Assembly: GCA_029248525.1 (NCBI GenBank)
Contig: JAQWJE010000043.1
Location: 214,639 to 278,638, forward strand
Source of the DNA: Candidatus Binatia bacterium
Lineage (GTDB): Bacteria > Desulfobacterota > Binatia > UBA12015
Direction: 5' to 3'
Length of the DNA stretch: 64,000 bases
The position numbers were made by a program, and so were the translations under genes. The notes under the pieces were generated by a model that worked only from the letters and a program-made list of their open reading frames with translations, had not been told where the DNA came from and ran no database searches. Positions 53,902-62,351 of the stretch are shown here, piece after piece; positions within the stretch are counted from its first letter, which is position 1, and the number at the start of each line of letters is the position of its first letter.

Positions 53902-54498
53902 TCAGCAATCGGCTGCGTCGGAACCTGAGTCAAACCATCCAGCGAACAGATACATCAAAACCGGCATCGCAAGATTCATCGTGACAATCGTTACCGCCCC
54001 CGTCATGAGGCCTGCATTCACAAGCGCAGGTAATTCCATCATCTCCGGAAAATGCTTCCACAAATGGTGGACGCCGATGCTGATCGGGAACATGCCCAAA
54101 AACATAAGGACCGTCATCTTGAAACGCGTCGGCATCACCTCGCGGCTCGGCGTCGCGAGGTCCAGCCAATTCTGCATCCCCGGCACGATCCGCTCATCAA
54201 CTTCGCCCTCGGTCGAGGACTCCATGCTGGCGCGCAGGGCGCGGGCCGCGTCCGCGGCACCCGATGCTTGCAAGGTCTTCATGTTTTCGAACTGACGCAC
54301 AACGTGCACTCGCATCTGGTCTCCCGGTCGCGTGCAAAAAACGCCTGCACCCCGGTGCCCTTCCACATCCGAGGCTGCGGCGATCCATTGACAGGTCGCC
54401 GCCTCGACCTCAGCCACACAATCCGGATGACAATCGACTGTGATGATTTGTGTGACTCCCCTCTCGGAATCTACTGGAGCGTTTTTTTCATGAGCCAT
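53902..54498 (-). CDS. Antibiotic biosynthesis monooxygenase-like domain with C-terminal membrane segments
   Basis: 198 residues. Residues about 15-95 look like a ferredoxin-like ABM domain (QIITVDCHPDCVAEVEAATCQ, then GVFCTRPGDQMRVHVVRQFENMKTL). The middle VPGMQNWLDLATP leads into two strongly hydrophobic helices (KMTVLMFLGMFPISIGVHHLW and the segment before YLFAGWF). Such ABM-plus-two-TM proteins are a known arrangement in bacteria; an electron-transfer or stress role is guessed only. It is a single gene on the minus strand, 235 bases from the start of the 51,603 lipoprotein; that gap holds nothing I recognise. Confidence 0.7.
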   Translation of the reverse strand: MAHEKNAPVDSERGVTQIITVDCHPDCVAEVEAATCQWIAAASDVEGHRGAGVFCTRPGDQMRVHVVRQFENMKTLQASGAADAARALRASMESSTEGEVDERIVPGMQNWLDLATPSREVMPTRFKMTVLMFLGMFPISIGVHHLWKHFPEMMELPALVNAGLMTGAVTIVTMNLAMPVLMYLFAGWFDSGSDAADC

Positions 54499-54800
54499 TC
54501 TCGGTGCCTTCCTGAAGGGAAATTTGTCGATCCGCGCGACAGGGCTTTCGACAGCAGTTGGGTGTCGGTCCGATTTATCATCCTGCCCGAGCGGGTCGGA
54601 AATAGCCTAACTTCCCTGAATTTCGGACGCTAATTCCGGGGTTCCGGACCTCCCTCAGCCGCAAGGAGCACATATTGCCCGGGCAGCGCTACCGCGATAG
54701 GCTATGCTATTCGACCGACCGGACCTGAGCGCTTATTTGCTTCGATTCGGCAGCGGAAAACCTGAAACCAACGACACGAAATCGAAAACCGGAGCCCTCC
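54499..54800. other. 302-base intergenic region upstream of the chitinase
   Basis: Divergent gap between the ABM-like membrane protein and the chitinase gene. A TATGCTATTC stretch near 54702 could serve as a -10-like element for the chitinase, and the rest is unremarkable. I see no tRNA, small RNA or convincing hairpin here. Confidence 0.3.
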
Positions 54801-57191
54801 ATGCCTCTCGCAACCTGCTACGCCGCCGTCCGACGCCACTTGGTCTTCATGCTCGCTATCGCCCTCGGAGCAAGTTTGTTTTCGACCCCACCGGCTTCGG
54901 CTGCTCTCGGAAAAGACGACATGAAATGTGTCGCCAAGATGACCAAGCAGGTCCGAACCGTTGCCAAGGCGCAGAACAAGGAGGCCGCCAATTGCCTCCA
55001 GAATGCGGCCAAAGGCAAGGTCGCGTCGGCCCGCGATTGCATCGACAACGACGCCAGCGGCAAACTGGGAATCCAGACGGCAAAGACAAACTTGTTTGCC
55101 GGCGCATTTTGCGGATCCCTGCCCGCCTACGGCTTTGCCGGGGCAACAGAGCTGAATACGGCCGCCATCTCGGAAGAGCTCGCGCTCGTTGACGACATTC
55201 TGGGTGATGATCTGGATGCAGCCATCGTATCGGGGGCAACGCAGATACGCGGCACCAAATGCCAGAAGAGCATCATGAAGGCCTGGGGCAAGCTTTCGCA
55301 GACAGGCATCAAGCTCTACGAGAAATGCCAAAAACTGGGCCTCAAGAGCGCGACGAACCCGATCGAGTCGGCCGCGGGTCTCGCGGCCTGCGTCGATGAA
55401 CTTGCTACCGATCCGAGTGGCAAATTCGCCAAACTCGCCAGCAAAATTGACAAGGCCGTGAGCGGCGTTTGTGCAGACCAGGACTTCGGCGCGATGTTTC
55501 CCGGCGAGTGCCTGGGAAACGGCTTTAGCGACTGCGTGACCGAGCGCGTCCTTTGTCGGACTTGCCGCATGATTGGCCAATTCGGGGGCACCGAGCCTGA
55601 TTGCGATGCCATCGACGACGCAGCCGCCAACGAAAGCTGCGAGAACCTCGGCGACTCCGGCCCCGATCCGGAACCGGAGACAGATGCTCTCGTGGTGCGC
55701 TTTTCGAAAACCAGCGAGTGGGTCGGCGGCTACAACGCGCGTCTGCGCGTGATCAACTACAGCGCCCCGATCACCAGCGGCTGGACATTGGAGTTCGACC
55801 TCGATGATGCGATCGACGGTACGCCTTGGGGCGGCGGCATTCTGGATTCCTATGCCGACGGCCACTATGCGTTTTCCAATAGTGGCAGCGCAACTTTCCT
55901 CCCGACCGAAACCTGGCTCGATATTCACTTCACGGCATTCTCGACAGACACCTTCGAGCCCTCCGCCTGTGAATTCAATGGCAGCGCGTGCGAGTTCGAG
56001 ATGGACCTCGACAGCACCCTGCCGGATCCTGTTTTCCCGGCCGAACCTGACACCGAACCGCTTCCGGACACAGGCCTTTCCAGTTGGCTGACTCAGGCCG
56101 AATTTGACCAGATCTTCCCCTGCGCCGACGGTGCCGGATTCGCGCCGAACGGGACAAACTGCTCGATCTGCATGCGTGACATTGGGGGCGATATTCTGCC
56201 CTTCGCAGCCGACGGAAAACCCATGTACACCTACCGCGGCCTGCTCGAGGTGATGGAGTTCATCAAGGACCGGGACCTCACCGACCTTCTTGCGTTTGCC
56301 AATGTCGGCGACGGGACCCGCAACCGACAGGAGTTGGCTGCATTCTTTGCCAACGTCACGCAGGAGACCGGCACCTGGGACAGCGAGGACGGCCAGAACT
56401 GCGGGCTGACCCTCTGGGAAGAACTGGCCTGCAAGGAAACCGAGAGTACCTGCTCGGGCAACTACGGCCCCGACATGAATTGTTCGGCAAGTACGGGGTA
56501 TTACGGCGAGCCCGTCGGCGAATTCTGCTGCGCGCAGACCGGCGACGCGCGGGATTGTCAGTACTGGGGCCGGGGGCCGATTCAGCTGAGCTGGAACGAC
56601 AACTACAGGGATTTGGACAATCTGCTCGATTTGGACAATCACCTCCTCCAGAATCCCTACCTTCTCGCCTCATTCAATCGGGATTTTGTGCCGCCCGAGA
56701 TCGTCGCCAAGCTGCCGACAGCGCGCGGCACGGCCTGGCTGAGCGGCATCTACTACTGGATGAACAGCCGCGACTTCGGTGGGGGGGCCTATATCCCGTC
56801 AGCGCATATGCTCTTCCACAATCCCGAACTTTACGGCGATTGTATCCCGGCAGGCAGCAGCGGCTTCGCCCAGACCATCAATAACGTCAACGGCAACCAG
56901 GAGTGCGGCACCAACACGAATGCAAAGATGCTCAACCGCGTCGCCCAGTACGAGCGCATCTCGCAAATCCTGGGCGTCGCCGAGGTCCCGGGCGAGCACC
57001 GCTGCGGCGCGGCGATCACCACCGAGTACCAGATGCCCTGGCAACAAGATGTCTGCCCGATCCCCGCGCCACCGAACTCGGCCTGCTACCCCAGCCCCTG
57101 CGTCCACGGCAACTGCGCCGACAACGCCGGCGTAGCGACATGTACTTGTGAGAGTGGGTGGTCGGGTGAGCTCTGCGAGGTCAGCGACTGA
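54801..57191 (+). CDS. Secreted GH19 chitinase: Cys-rich helical domain, CBM2-like domain, GH19 catalytic domain, EGF-like tail
   Basis: 796 residues with a signal peptide ending near PPASA. Residues about 38-285 are a Lys/Ala-rich Cys helical domain (DDMKCVAKMTKQVRTVAKAQ, CQKLGLKSATNPIESA, LCRTCRMIG), homologous to the C-terminus of the 25,962 gene. About 295-400 is a beta domain with GYNARLRVINYSAPITSGW and WLDIHFTAF, resembling CBM2. About 430-740 is the GH19 catalytic domain: FFANVTQETGTW with catalytic Glu522, CQYWGRGPIQLSWNDNY, and GFAQTINNVNGNQECG, all family hallmarks. The end (about 760-793) is an EGF-like module, CTCESGWSGELCEV. It should hydrolyse chitin or a related beta-1,4-GlcNAc polymer outside the cell. 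Confidence 0.92.
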   Translation: MPLATCYAAVRRHLVFMLAIALGASLFSTPPASAALGKDDMKCVAKMTKQVRTVAKAQNKEAANCLQNAAKGKVASARDCIDNDASGKLGIQTAKTNLFAGAFCGSLPAYGFAGATELNTAAISEELALVDDILGDDLDAAIVSGATQIRGTKCQKSIMKAWGKLSQTGIKLYEKCQKLGLKSATNPIESAAGLAACVDELATDPSGKFAKLASKIDKAVSGVCADQDFGAMFPGECLGNGFSDCVTERVLCRTCRMIGQFGGTEPDCDAIDDAAANESCENLGDSGPDPEPETDALVVRFSKTSEWVGGYNARLRVINYSAPITSGWTLEFDLDDAIDGTPWGGGILDSYADGHYAFSNSGSATFLPTETWLDIHFTAFSTDTFEPSACEFNGSACEFEMDLDSTLPDPVFPAEPDTEPLPDTGLSSWLTQAEFDQIFPCADGAGFAPNGTNCSICMRDIGGDILPFAADGKPMYTYRGLLEVMEFIKDRDLTDLLAFANVGDGTRNRQELAAFFANVTQETGTWDSEDGQNCGLTLWEELACKETESTCSGNYGPDMNCSASTGYYGEPVGEFCCAQTGDARDCQYWGRGPIQLSWNDNYRDLDNLLDLDNHLLQNPYLLASFNRDFVPPEIVAKLPTARGTAWLSGIYYWMNSRDFGGGAYIPSAHMLFHNPELYGDCIPAGSSGFAQTINNVNGNQECGTNTNAKMLNRVAQYERISQILGVAEVPGEHRCGAAITTEYQMPWQQDVCPIPAPPNSACYPSPCVHGNCADNAGVATCTCESGWSGELCEVSD

Positions 57192-57231
57192 GTGCTCGCA
57201 TCGAGACGACGATACACCTACGCTGCCTGCA

Positions 57232-57247
57232 GGGGGCCGCGGCCCCC
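57232..57247 (+). terminator. G+C palindrome after the chitinase gene
   Basis: GGGGGCCGCGGCCCCC is a perfect 16-base palindrome about 40 bases after the chitinase stop and nine bases before the next start codon at 57257. It can fold as a six-base stem with a tight four-base loop and could act as a terminator or mRNA stabiliser; it also sits close to the next gene's ribosome-binding region. Confidence 0.4.
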
Positions 57248-57256
57248 GGATGACTG

Positions 57257-59476
57257 ATGCATGGGCGCAGAGCACTGCTGGTATTGTTCTCGATCTTGAT
57301 CGAGGCTTGCTCGGGTGGGGGATCCTTTTCCGAAGCCCCTCTCGAGGGGCCATTGTGCCTGCCTCCCGGAGATCGGCATACCAGCGGTGAAACCGTTCTG
57401 GTGCGAGTTTTTCCTGAAGTACAGGCAGAATCACTGATCGGCCTCGAGTGGGAACCTCAGGGGGATGGCTTTGTCTTGCTCGACCAAAGAGGCCGATTGG
57501 TTCGGTATGATAGCGAGGGGAATCAGCCCGTCGAGATCCTCGACTGGCGGGATAGGGTACTCGATCCCTGGGGGCCCGATCACGGCGAAGCCGGACTGAT
57601 CGGCTTTGCGCTGCACCCGAATTGGCCAGACGATGGCCGCGTCTGGATCAGCGCGGTACTGAACCAAGGCGTACCCGAGCAATGCCCGCTCCAGATCATC
57701 GCGGAATTGCATCGCGAGTCCGAGGGGGCTGATCTGCACCTGGATCCCGAACCCTTTCGCATCCTCTTTGAACGGCGCAACAACTGCTGGCGGGCGGAAG
57801 ACGGGAATGTCCATCCGGTCCATCATGGCGGTACTCTGCGATTTGACCCGGAGGACCCCGGAAGGCTGATTGTGGGCCTCGGCGAGATGAACCGCCCCGA
57901 GGAGGCTGGCCGTCCGGACTCCGCAGAAGGCACGTTCCTGGCGCTCTACGTCGATCAACCCGGCTCTTCCCCCCTTTTGGGTGTCGAGGTTCCCGCCGAC
58001 GTCCTTGCCTGGGGTTTCCGGAACCCCTGGCAGTGGAGCTTCGATCGGAGCACCGGAGCCATATGGGTCGGAGACGTCGGTGGACGCCGCTTTGAAGAAA
58101 TCGACCTTCTGGAAGAAGGGAGCCATCACGGCTGGCCGGTCGTCGAGGCCGCGGCGTGCAGCACCCCGCCTTGTGACCTCGACCGCTATCAACCGCCCGT
58201 GTACTGGTATGACCGCGGTGGCGGTTGTGCGGTCATCGGGGGCTTTGTCTACCGGGGAAACAAATGGCCGGACCTCGATGGCATCTATCTCTTTTCCGAT
58301 TTCTGCAACGGACGGATCTCGGGACTCTTCCCGACCGCCGACGGCAACGTGCGGGAACGCCTGCTTGCCCATACCGAGCTACCGATCACCAGCTTTGCAC
58401 AAGACCCAGATGGCGAGATCTATGTTCTCAGTGCGCGCGGCCCTATTTTTCGCCTCGCGAACTACCATGCCGATGAGGACCCCACGCTTCCGGACACACT
58501 TTCCGAAACCGGATGCGGACCGGACAATGGCGCAGCCATGCTGGGCTATGGAATCAATATTCCGCTCTGGTCTGACGGAGCCACCAAGCGCCGCTGGCTG
58601 AGTCTTCCGCCGGGTGCGACCATTGATATCGGAGAGCACGGAGACCTCGACTTCCCGCCGGGCACGGTCTTTGCCAAGGAATTTTCCATCTCCGGAAACC
58701 CCATCGAAACAAGGCTTCTATCCAGGCATGCCGACGGGGGATGGAACGGGCTCTCCTATGCCTGGGACGAAGACGGCCGGACCGCAGAACTCGTCGGCTC
58801 CTCGGGCGCCACGCGCGTGATCGAGGGTCTGTCCGATTCTGCCTGGCGCTTCCCCGGCCGGCAGGAATGTCTGCGCTGTCATTCCAGCAGTGCCGGCCGA
58901 ACCCTCGGAGCAGAACTGGCACAATTACGACCAACCGAGGGGGGACCCGATCCGGTAGAGGAACTCATCGGCCTCGGCGCGCTGGAGCCGAACCTCGCCA
59001 GACGCCTGCGGGCCGAGGTCCAGTTTCCCCGGTGGTCCGGGGTTGAACAAAACGTCGAGGAGGAAGAGGAGGCCATCGGAGGATACCTGCATGCAAACTG
59101 CTCTTTCTGCCATGCGCCGGAAGGGATTGCGCGCACCGATATCGATCTTCGCTTCCCCAATTGGCCGGAGAATGCGGGCCTTTGCGGTGAGGACGTCGAA
59201 TTCGGCGTGATCCCGGTCGAAGGGCTTCTGCGCCTGGCACCGGGAGATGCAGAACGCTCGGCCCTGTGGTGGCGGATGACCGATACCGGCGAACACCGCA
59301 TGCCGCCCCTCGCGACCAGCATGGTCGACCAGCATGCGGCATCACGGCTGCAGAACTGGATCGACAAGATGGACGGCTGCCCCGAGACGACCTCGAGGCC
59401 AGCAAGCGTCAACCGTCACGCGGCGGCGCCCGCCGCAGCACTTCTGGCCGAACGAGCCTCGCATGAAGCGAGGTAG
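57257..59476 (+). CDS. PQQ-type sugar dehydrogenase (GSDH) fused to a di-haem cytochrome c-like domain
   Basis: 739 residues. The N-terminal lipobox is LFSILIEACSGGG. Residues about 45-390 form a six-bladed beta-propeller of the glucose/sorbosone dehydrogenase type: GLIGFALHPNWPDDGRVWI, AWGFRNPWQWSFD, DVGGRRFEEIDL and GDVG/NGRISG-type blocks are characteristic, with the general PQQ-site residues in HHGWPVVEA. The C-terminal 330 residues carry two haem attachment sites, CLRCH from residue 538 and CSFCH from residue 615, and end in a Pro/Ala tail. A fused cytochrome would pass electrons from oxidised sugar or another alcohol directly onward. The substrate is not predictable. Confidence 0.85.
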   Translation: MHGRRALLVLFSILIEACSGGGSFSEAPLEGPLCLPPGDRHTSGETVLVRVFPEVQAESLIGLEWEPQGDGFVLLDQRGRLVRYDSEGNQPVEILDWRDRVLDPWGPDHGEAGLIGFALHPNWPDDGRVWISAVLNQGVPEQCPLQIIAELHRESEGADLHLDPEPFRILFERRNNCWRAEDGNVHPVHHGGTLRFDPEDPGRLIVGLGEMNRPEEAGRPDSAEGTFLALYVDQPGSSPLLGVEVPADVLAWGFRNPWQWSFDRSTGAIWVGDVGGRRFEEIDLLEEGSHHGWPVVEAAACSTPPCDLDRYQPPVYWYDRGGGCAVIGGFVYRGNKWPDLDGIYLFSDFCNGRISGLFPTADGNVRERLLAHTELPITSFAQDPDGEIYVLSARGPIFRLANYHADEDPTLPDTLSETGCGPDNGAAMLGYGINIPLWSDGATKRRWLSLPPGATIDIGEHGDLDFPPGTVFAKEFSISGNPIETRLLSRHADGGWNGLSYAWDEDGRTAELVGSSGATRVIEGLSDSAWRFPGRQECLRCHSSSAGRTLGAELAQLRPTEGGPDPVEELIGLGALEPNLARRLRAEVQFPRWSGVEQNVEEEEEAIGGYLHANCSFCHAPEGIARTDIDLRFPNWPENAGLCGEDVEFGVIPVEGLLRLAPGDAERSALWWRMTDTGEHRMPPLATSMVDQHAASRLQNWIDKMDGCPETTSRPASVNRHAAAPAAALLAERASHEAR

Positions 59477-59560
59477 AAAACCCGCAGTTCCCGCAAGCCG
59501 GCCGCCAGTTGTTTTTTCCGATAGATCCAAAGCCTGAGGCTTGCTAGAAATGCCATACTT

Positions 59561-60424
59561 ATGGCTACTCGCGCCTATACAAATGAAGACGGCACCGTTC
59601 GAGACGAAGTCCTCGAGAAGCAGGCATCCGCCCTCGCGGAGGCCGAACGTAAATACGGAATCGACAGCGACCATCTCGACTCCCTGATCGCGACCGTGCA
59701 GGAGGAAGGCTATGTCATTCTGCCGAACCTGCTCTCGCCCGAAGAGATCGAAACCATCCGACGGGAAACCGATCCGCTTCTCGAACATGACGGCAGGACC
59801 GAGTTCGAAGGTTATAAAACACGCCGCATCTATTCGGTGATCGAGAAAACGCTCTCGTGTAATCCGGTCGTCGAGCACCCGCTGGTGATGGCCCTGCTCG
59901 ATCGGCTCTTCATGCCGAATTACCTTCTCTCCCAACTCCAGGTGATCAAGGTGATGCCGGGCGAAATTCGCCAACCGCTGCATCATGACGATGGATTCTA
60001 CCCGCTGCCCCGCCCCCGAAAACCGATCGGTGCAGCCCTGATCTGGGCGCTCGACGATTTCCGCGAGGATAATGGCGCGACTCTGGTCTATCCCAAAAGC
60101 CATTTATGGGGAGATGTGCCGTCTGCCGACATCGATGTCAGCAAGATGGTTCCTGCCGTCATGCCAGCGGGATCGGCGGTCTTCTTTCTGGGGACCATGT
60201 GGCATTGCGCCGGCCCGAACAACAGCGACAAGCCAAGGCTTGCTGCCACGACGCAGTATTGCGAACCCTGGGCGCGCCAGCAGGAGAACTACTGCCTCGC
60301 CATCTCGCGGGAACGGGCAAAGCAATGCAGCCCGAAGGTCCAATCCCTTCTGGGATACAGCATGCTCTTTCCGTTCATCGGCTTTGTGAACGGCCGCGAC
60401 CCCGCAAGACTCCTGCGCGATTAG
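59561..60424 (+). CDS. Phytanoyl-CoA dioxygenase (PhyH) family protein
   Basis: 287 residues, an Fe(II)/2-oxoglutarate-dependent oxygenase fold. The iron triad is visible: HHDDGFYPL (His141/142 with Asp143/144, the HxD motif) and the distal His215 in MWHCAGPNNSD. A downstream Arg in DKPRLAATTQ is the likely 2-oxoglutarate ligand. Helices at the N-terminus (VLEKQASALAEAERKYG) and VILPNLLSPEEIETIRRE are usual for the family. Hydroxylation of an acyl-CoA or another hydrophobic small molecule is expected. The gene is a single unit 84 bases after the GSDH fusion. Confidence 0.93.
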   Translation: MATRAYTNEDGTVRDEVLEKQASALAEAERKYGIDSDHLDSLIATVQEEGYVILPNLLSPEEIETIRRETDPLLEHDGRTEFEGYKTRRIYSVIEKTLSCNPVVEHPLVMALLDRLFMPNYLLSQLQVIKVMPGEIRQPLHHDDGFYPLPRPRKPIGAALIWALDDFREDNGATLVYPKSHLWGDVPSADIDVSKMVPAVMPAGSAVFFLGTMWHCAGPNNSDKPRLAATTQYCEPWARQQENYCLAISRERAKQCSPKVQSLLGYSMLFPFIGFVNGRDPARLLRD

Positions 60425-60547
60425 ATCTGGCGCTTGTGCGGCTCGACGGGAAGCAGCGCCCGCTGTCGCGAATCGACACGAACGAAATCCGAGACCAAGA
60501 CACGTGGCGGTTGATCGGCCGCCGCCCACGCGGGTGGGTCCTGGGAA

Positions 60548-61213
60548 TTAGAGCAATGCCTCAAGCTCTGGAAGCGGCCCCTGGAAGGAGTCCTCGTTAT
60601 CGGTGCGGATGACGATGTTTTCCGGAGCCAGGAGGAGCACCAGCTCACCGGGGGTGGTGACCTCGGCCAAGGTCCAGCCTTCGGGGATCGTCGGCACATC
60701 CACGGTGCGGTCGGCATCGCGACCGATCCGAAAATAAAGATCACCACCGGGCGACTCCAACAGGACAAGCTGACTGCCGGCGCCAAATGTAACCTCGTGG
60801 AACTTCCGCACGCGCACCCCTCTCAGGATGCCGGAATCATCCAGGGGCACATTCGAATCGATGATCGTTGCTGCGTGGAACCAGTTAAACCCGAAGAGCT
60901 CCTCGATAACGATCTCTCCTTCTTCGCTGGCATCCGGAGAACGGAGAAATCTGCTTCTCACAGAGTCGGTTTCTGCAGAAGCACTCCCCGTGCGAGGCTG
61001 ATTCTTGATCCAACCCGCGGGCACCTCGAGCGCGATAAATTCATCATAGGTAATCTCGGGGCTGATCCACGCCCGCAGCGTACCGTCAGGGCGAATCTCG
61101 ATGATCTCGAAGCCCCTGGCCTCACTTGGGAGCTCTTGGCTATCCCCGCAGGAGATTGCGGCCATTGAGAGCATCAACATCGTAACAAGCGCAAATTTCA
61201 GGCTCAGCTTCAT
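60548..61213 (-). CDS. Lipoprotein of unknown function
   Basis: 221 residues from ATG 61213. The signal MKLSLKFALVTMLML ends in the lipobox MAAISCGDS. The mature part has no known domain that I recognise; it is mixed alpha/beta with repeated segments of the type EGWTLAEVTTPGELVLLL and AGWIKNQPRTG, which suggest two copies of a small beta-rich fold. No catalytic motif is visible. An alternative ATG 61249 upstream would lengthen the signal region and lacks support. Envelope localisation is likely. Convergent with PhyH, with 123 bases between stops in which I see only a weak hairpin. Confidence 0.7.
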   Translation of the reverse strand: MKLSLKFALVTMLMLSMAAISCGDSQELPSEARGFEIIEIRPDGTLRAWISPEITYDEFIALEVPAGWIKNQPRTGSASAETDSVRSRFLRSPDASEEGEIVIEELFGFNWFHAATIIDSNVPLDDSGILRGVRVRKFHEVTFGAGSQLVLLESPGGDLYFRIGRDADRTVDVPTIPEGWTLAEVTTPGELVLLLAPENIVIRTDNEDSFQGPLPELEALL

Positions 61214-61274
61214 TCCGATGAGGATACGACACGCGACACTCTTGAACAACCGCCTTCATCTCCCAGGTGCAGGA

Positions 61275-61319
61275 TTCCCAGGGTTTCCCGGCTTTCCCGG
61301 CTTTCCCGGCTTTCCACGG
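61275..61319. repeat. Nine-base tandem repeat TTTCCCGGC
   Basis: Three perfect consecutive copies of TTTCCCGGC (61284-61310), with a degenerate copy on each side. It lies in the 132 bases between the lipoprotein gene start (61213) and the end of the SEC-C gene, so it is upstream of the lipoprotein and could lie in its promoter region. A simple-sequence tract of this kind can vary by slipped-strand mispairing. Confidence 0.85.
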
Positions 61320-61345
61320 AGCCGCCAGCTCTGTCTCGGGCTACC

Positions 61346-61504
61346 CTAGGCGCAACACTTCTTATGCTTGCGACCGCTGCCGCAGGGACATGGGTCATTG
61401 CGACCCACCTTGCGGGCGCCTCGAACTACAGGCTGTTGCGGCGGACAACAGCTCGTATCCGTACAACCCGAGTCCTTCTCGACAGGCGATTCCCGACTGG
61501 TCAT
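61346..61504 (-). CDS. Small SEC-C zinc-motif protein
   Basis: 52 residues from ATG 61504, with GAAG about nine bases upstream (a GTG at 61600 would give a longer form). The C-terminus is the SEC-C motif [19 protein letters not shown], the zinc-binding element also found at the end of SecA and in many free-standing small proteins. Two further cysteines ([10 protein letters not shown]) occur in the N-terminal part. The role of stand-alone SEC-C proteins is mostly unknown; an association with proteins or nucleic acids is possible. Confidence 0.75.
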   Translation of the reverse strand: MTSRESPVEKDSGCTDTSCCPPQQPVVRGARKVGRNDPCPCGSGRKHKKCCA

Positions 61505-61641
61505 TGGATTGTCTTCATTCACGAGTTCTTGTCTCCAGGTTTCAACAGCCGCATCCTGCGACCGGTTACACCTAATCCGGTTAATCGAAAACACGGTCAA
61601 TCGGCAACTTCAAGGCACGACCGCCGCACTTGCCCGATCGC

Positions 61642-62328
61642 CTAAAGAACCTTGTAGCGTGGACCTCGTTTTCTCGGAATCTTCTTGTCTGCGGGCAAAC
61701 GGCAGATTCGATCCATGATGGTCACGCTGCCATCGGCGTATTCCCAAACCAGTTGGTCTCCACGCAGATAACGCCGGACCACGACCGGCCCCCACCCAAA
61801 GACATGAAAATCCAGGACACCGTCGTTCCAGACTACATCGGCTGAGGTGCGCGGGCAGTATTCGCGGTCGCCGATCGTGAACAAGACCGCCCCTTCGGTA
61901 TCATTCGATGTGGAGCCGCCGGTCAGATTGGGCCCCTTGTCATGGATGATCCCGGAACTGGTCACCACCGTCCGGGCCCCGCATTGCTCGATTCGCTCGA
62001 CATGGCCGATATGAGTGCCCTCGACGCCTTGCCAAAGGCCCCGGATGTCCACGGCGCCGTCAACGAGTGGCTCGCCACATTCGGCCAGAATCGGCAGCGG
62101 GAAATGTTCGTAACCACAGCCCGGTGTGTTGCCCTTGGCGATCTCCGCTGCCTTCTTCCCGCGACCATCGAGAACCGGCAGGTCGCAATAATCCAGAAGG
62201 CTGCCGTCGCCGGCAAGAGTTGCCGGATCGATTGTCAGTGGCGGCCGAGAAGAGAGGAAAATCATCCAGAAGGCACCCGCAAACAAGGCGACCAGCACCA
62301 TTGGAATTCGAATCAGCCACTTCCGCAT
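61642..62328 (-). CDS. Membrane-anchored protein of unknown function with Cys-rich exported part
   Basis: 228 residues from ATG 62328, with a strong GGGGAGG site eight bases upstream; the longer frame up to 62457 lacks a comparable site. A basic start (MRKWLIRIP) and a hydrophobic segment (VLVALFAGAFWMIFL) form a membrane anchor. The rest, probably outside the cytoplasm, has scattered Cys (DYCDLP, GCGYEHFP, EQCGART, EYCPRT, DRICRLP) and a beta pattern such as DGVLDFHVFGWGPVVVRRYL. I do not recognise a family. It follows a GST-like gene by 23 bases on the same strand, so the two are probably co-transcribed. Confidence 0.7.
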   Translation of the reverse strand: MRKWLIRIPMVLVALFAGAFWMIFLSSRPPLTIDPATLAGDGSLLDYCDLPVLDGRGKKAAEIAKGNTPGCGYEHFPLPILAECGEPLVDGAVDIRGLWQGVEGTHIGHVERIEQCGARTVVTSSGIIHDKGPNLTGGSTSNDTEGAVLFTIGDREYCPRTSADVVWNDGVLDFHVFGWGPVVVRRYLRGDQLVWEYADGSVTIMDRICRLPADKKIPRKRGPRYKVL

Positions 62329-62351
62329 CCGATCATACCTCCCCAACCGAA

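Noticed and set aside
54702..56642. Minus-strand frame of 646 codons opposite the chitinase
   Set aside because: The GH19 hallmarks and signal peptide lie in the plus frame; this is an antisense shadow typical of G+C-rich DNA.
61101..61349. Frame encoding a GFPGFPGFP collagen-like peptide
   Set aside because: It arises from reading the nine-base TTTCCCGGC repeat in one frame; most of it overlaps the lipoprotein gene on the other strand and it has no start signals.
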